Shown: in pieces, positions 61,633 through 64,000 of the stretch | Position numbering within the stretch: position 1 is the stretch's first letter | Layout of the letters: every line of letters begins with the position of its first letter | Origin: Oleidesulfovibrio sp047973035 | Lineage (GTDB): Bacteria; Desulfobacterota; Desulfovibrionia; Desulfovibrionales; Desulfovibrionaceae | Reading direction: 5' to 3' | DNA: 64,000 nucleotides | Assembly (NCBI RefSeq): GCF_047973035.1 | Contig: NZ_JBKEBF010000032.1 | Coordinates: 117,681-181,680, forward strand | The notes under the pieces: model-generated | The model's database searches: none | Seen by the model: only the letters and a program-made list of their open reading frames with translations | Told to the model about the DNA's origin: nothing | Position numbers and translations under genes: made by a program

Positions 61633-63435
61633 CTATGCCTGCTGATTCAGTTCATCAATCAACTTTTCAAGCTGCGCTGCAAGATCAGCAAGACGCGCCA
61701 CAGCTTCAGCCGCCTGTTCCATACCATCAGCAGTTTCGCTGGCAATGGAGCTTATGTCATCAACAGCACGGTTGATTTCCTCACTGGTGGCAGACTGCTG
61801 CTCCGCTGCTGTTGCGATGGAACGCACCTGATCGGAAGTATGCTCTGCCAGAGCCACTATTTCCTTCAGGGACTCTCCGGCTTCCTGTGCTTTAGCCGTG
61901 GCCTCATCCGCTGCATGGGCCGAGCTTTCCACGTGCTGCACATTATCGCGGGCACTTTGCTGAATAGTGTTAATGGCGTCACCGACTTCCTTGGTGGCTG
62001 TCATTGTCTTTTCGGCAAGTTTGCGCACCTCATCGGCAACCACTGCAAAGCCACGTCCGGCTTCGCCTGCACGTGCGGCCTCAATGGCAGCGTTCAGTGC
62101 CAGCAGGTTTGTCTGGTCTGCAATATCACTGATCACATCCATAATCCGGCTGATATCCTCTGTCTGCTTACCAAGCCCTGCCATCTCGTTACGCAAAGTC
62201 TGTGCACGGTCATTTACCTGTCCGATGGAAACAACAACCTGCTCTACAACATGTTCACCGGCCAGAGCCTTTTCACGAGTGCGGTCTGCTGTTTCAGCTG
62301 AACTTCCAGAGCTACGCGCCACTTCCATAACAGTTGAGTTCATCTCTTCCATAGCCACTGCAGTTTCCCGCGTACGGTCAGACTGCCGCCCCGCACCCTG
62401 AGCAACGTCATCTACCTGTGCCGAGAGTGCTTGTGCTGCAAAAGAAACCTGTTCAGAGATACTCTTGGCTTCAGCAGCAACACGGGTCATGCTTCCGAGC
62501 AGCTCGGAAACTTTCTTCTGCTGCTCTTTGGCTTCTTCTGTCGCAGCCTCCGCCTTGCGGGTCTGGCTTGCTGCTTCCTGAGTTCTTGCTTCTGCCTCGT
62601 CCATTTTGCTGCGCAAATTAGTAACCATGGTAGAAACAGAGTCACGCATCATGGCAAGCTCAGCCTGATACTCTCCCTCAGGCTTAGCGCCAAGATTGCC
62701 CCCGGCAACTGCCGATGCATACTCACGGAGCCTTGCAAGAGGAGAAAGAACACTCCGGCCCAGCATAAAACGCGCAAAAAGGCCTATAACAATCAATATA
62801 CCTATGGTCGCCCCGCCTACTCCGAGCGTAGCCTGCTGCACGCGCGCTTTGGCATCATCCAATGAGCTGATAACCACAAAAGCGCCATGAATTTCTCCCG
62901 ACTTCCAACCTTCCTTAACTCCCCCGGTGGGATCTTTTTCCCCTTTGGGGTCACCGTGGCAGAACAGGCAGTCCGGAGTAAGACGAATCGGACGAAAATA
63001 CCGGATGGTGTCTTCATCACGTACAATATACTCAGTCAAATTTTCTTTTTTCAGCTTGGTTAAAACATCAAGTTCCAGCTTGGTGGGAGTGTTCTGAGGA
63101 TTTCGCGGGCTGACTTTGGGCACCCGAAACTGATAGCCTGCTTTTTCTGCATTTTCAGCAGCGGCACGCATTGCAGTTACCACAGGAACAGCAGCAACAA
63201 CTTTATCGGGCGGCAACTCACTAAACGGACGCAACACTCCCGTTTCCAGTTTATCCGCCATCTGGTTACGGGTCGCTTCGGCCATCAGCACAATACTGCG
63301 ACTCTTTTCAAGAATTGCTTCTTCCGCGCCTGACTTAATATCCCGCACCCAGCTGACTGCCATTACAAAAGCAACGACCAGCGGTCCGATCAAGGCAATC
63401 AACAAAATTTTCCATTCGATGCTAAGGCCTTTCAT
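61633..63435 (-). CDS. Haem c-containing methyl-accepting chemotaxis protein (DUF3365/Tll0287-like sensor)
   Basis: A 600-residue chemoreceptor. Helix 1 at ~9-30; periplasmic domain ~31-200; helix 2 at ~203-224 (GVGGATIGILIVIGLFARFM). The periplasmic part contains IRYFRPIRLTPDCLFCHGDP, a CxxCH c-type haem motif at 156-160, the pattern of the DUF3365 (Tll0287-like) domain. Covalent haem suggests a redox, oxygen or NO signal, as proposed for DcrA of Desulfovibrio vulgaris. HAMP, coiled coil and the tip NLLALNAAIEAARAGEAGRG complete it. SD gaggagagcgcagga. Expressed singly from a sigma-28-like promoter, with tandem terminators. Confidence 0.93.
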   Translation of the reverse strand: MKGLSIEWKILLIALIGPLVVAFVMAVSWVRDIKSGAEEAILEKSRSIVLMAEATRNQMADKLETGVLRPFSELPPDKVVAAVPVVTAMRAAAENAEKAGYQFRVPKVSPRNPQNTPTKLELDVLTKLKKENLTEYIVRDEDTIRYFRPIRLTPDCLFCHGDPKGEKDPTGGVKEGWKSGEIHGAFVVISSLDDAKARVQQATLGVGGATIGILIVIGLFARFMLGRSVLSPLARLREYASAVAGGNLGAKPEGEYQAELAMMRDSVSTMVTNLRSKMDEAEARTQEAASQTRKAEAATEEAKEQQKKVSELLGSMTRVAAEAKSISEQVSFAAQALSAQVDDVAQGAGRQSDRTRETAVAMEEMNSTVMEVARSSGSSAETADRTREKALAGEHVVEQVVVSIGQVNDRAQTLRNEMAGLGKQTEDISRIMDVISDIADQTNLLALNAAIEAARAGEAGRGFAVVADEVRKLAEKTMTATKEVGDAINTIQQSARDNVQHVESSAHAADEATAKAQEAGESLKEIVALAEHTSDQVRSIATAAEQQSATSEEINRAVDDISSIASETADGMEQAAEAVARLADLAAQLEKLIDELNQQA

Positions 63436-63487
63436 TCCTGCGCTCTCCTCAGAGTAATTATGTCCAATGCATATTTTACAAAGTACT

Positions 63488-63514
63488 TTATCGGATTCCT
63501 GAAAAAATAGTTAA
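63488..63514 (-). promoter_or_regulatory. Sigma-28-like promoter of the haem chemoreceptor
   Basis: On the minus strand TTAACTAT, an 11-bp spacer and TCCGATAA resemble TAAAGTTT-N11-GCCGATAA; 7 of 8 bases match in the -10 and 5 of 8 in the -35. Start of transcription would be ~45 nt before the ATG. Confidence 0.6.
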
Positions 63515-63572
63515 GCTTATTATTTAAAAATTAATCAAACACCTTTCTTCGCCATGCAGCAACCATAAAGGT

Positions 63573-63594
63573 ACCCCCCAGCATAGCTGGGGGT
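63573..63594. repeat. Stem-loop near the IS200-type element end
   Basis: cccccagc (63575-63582) and gctggggg (63586-63593) form a perfect 8-bp stem with a 3-nt loop, ~80 bp from the transposase stop. Subterminal hairpins of this sort mark ends of IS200/IS605 elements. A gcgcc/ggcgc hairpin also lies at about 63604-63645. Confidence 0.55.
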
Positions 63595-63671
63595 TCTTCA
63601 TATGCGCCTATAAGGCTTTCTTACTAGCAGCGCCCTAGCAGGCGCACGTTCGTCTGGCATCTGCATCTCTG

Positions 63672-64000
63672 TTACTTGCGACCCGTAAACGGGTTTCCAG
63701 AATATGGAAGAGATAATTGATCACCAAGCTTATCATGCTCAAGTTGGTGCCTAATGTAATCTTGTATCTTTGCCTTATTTTTTCCAACTGTATCTACGTA
63801 ATATCCACGGCACCAAAACTCGCGATTCCGGTATTTAAACTTAAGATCGCCAAATTGGTCGTACAACATTAAGCTACTCTTTCCTTTCAAGTACCCAATA
63901 AAACTTGAAACACTCATCTTTGGCGGTATTTCAAGAAGCATATGAACATGATCGGGGCAGCATTCCGCTTCGACTATATGTACACCTTTCCACTCACACA
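63672..64000 (-). CDS. tnpA: IS200-type transposase TnpA (5' end outside window)
   Basis: Y1 HUH single-strand transposase. The frame is open to the window edge (GTG AGT GGA upstream of the ATG at 63941), so the start lies outside. The metal-binding HUH motif appears as PDHVHMLLEIPPK, followed by MSVSSFIGYLKGKSSLMLYD. The C-terminal catalytic Tyr region is FWCRGYYVDTVGKN. No frameshift is seen in the visible 109 codons, so the element could be active. Confidence 0.9.
   Translation of the reverse strand, partial: CEWKGVHIVEAECCPDHVHMLLEIPPKMSVSSFIGYLKGKSSLMLYDQFGDLKFKYRNREFWCRGYYVDTVGKNKAKIQDYIRHQLEHDKLGDQLSLPYSGNPFTGRK

Larger units (their letters stand above)
63565..64000 (-). mobile_element. 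IS200/IS605-type insertion sequence, 3' part
   Basis: The transposase gene runs off the window edge, and a stem-loop lies beyond its stop. The outer boundary on the left is estimated from the hairpin position and is approximate. Confidence 0.6.

Noticed and set aside
1..64000. CRISPR arrays, tRNA or rRNA genes, prophage
   Set aside because: No regularly spaced direct repeats, no cloverleaf-like sequence, and no phage structural genes were recognised by eye.

Overview
The window looks like a chromosome segment of a Gram-negative, motile, anaerobic deltaproteobacterium of the Desulfovibrio / Oleidesulfovibrio type (Desulfovibrionales). This rests on family-level recognition rather than a database match. 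The pointers are a methyl-accepting chemotaxis protein with a periplasmic c-type haem motif, stand-alone IMP cyclohydrolase, HypD/HypE hydrogenase maturation, a DVU0298-like HEAT protein, a flagellar export/FlhF/FlhG/FliA operon, and lipopolysaccharide (WaaA) genes. Genes are packed on both strands, with clear Shine-Dalgarno (SD) sequences and many intrinsic terminators.

Layout. 0-6.6 kb: the tail of a PEP-CTERM protein, an EAL phosphodiesterase, the ilvBN acetolactate synthase operon with a valine-rich leader peptide and attenuator, and an amino-acid ABC permease plus binding protein. 6.7-10 kb: a glycosyltransferase, a helical-repeat protein and a Cys-cluster protein. 10.2-23.4 kb (minus strand): a long chain fliR-flhB-flhA-flhF-flhG-fliA-cheY-fliL followed by three small or unknown genes, then dus, ispH and cheV. 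23.7-26 kb: IMP cyclohydrolase and hflX, the latter apparently starting at ATA. 26-27.9 kb: a gene-poor stretch with a possible structured RNA and a decayed CbrC-family pseudogene. 27.9-31.4 kb: a CoA-disulfide-reductase/rhodanese flavoprotein, a PAP2 phosphatase and a HEAT protein. 31.5-38.3 kb: a solute-binding protein in an operon with a hybrid histidine kinase, then a chemoreceptor with a textbook sigma-54 promoter. 38.6-41.5 kb: waaA, ddl and an HD-domain protein. 41.8-44 kb: hypDE. 44.1-52.3 kb: a sugar module for a bacillosamine-type lipid-linked glycan (fused PglA-PglC-like enzyme, PglE-, PglF-, PglD- and WbpP-like enzymes). 53.4-59.4 kb: flgBC-fliEFGHI behind a sigma-54 promoter. 59.6-61.2 kb: a LysR regulator divergent from a PACE efflux protein. 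61.6-63.4 kb: a haem chemoreceptor with a sigma-28-like promoter. 63.6-64 kb: the end of an IS200-type element.

How the genes fit together. The two flagellar blocks supply the export gate (FliR, FlhB, FlhA), the placement and number GTPase/ATPase pair (FlhF, FlhG), sigma-28 (FliA), the rod base, MS ring, C-ring and export ATPase (FlgB, FlgC, FliE-FliI). Two chemoreceptors, CheV and CheY provide chemotaxis. The sugar genes form a nearly complete route from UDP-GlcNAc to undecaprenyl-PP-diNAcBac-HexNAc, which suggests glycoprotein or surface-glycan assembly.

The most interesting observations are the Val-codon leader peptide upstream of ilvB, the AUA start of hflX, the one-polypeptide PglA-PglC-like fusion, the binding protein/hybrid kinase pair, and the repeated hairpins of the possible RNA at 26.34-26.65 kb. 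No CRISPR array, tRNA, rRNA or prophage was seen.
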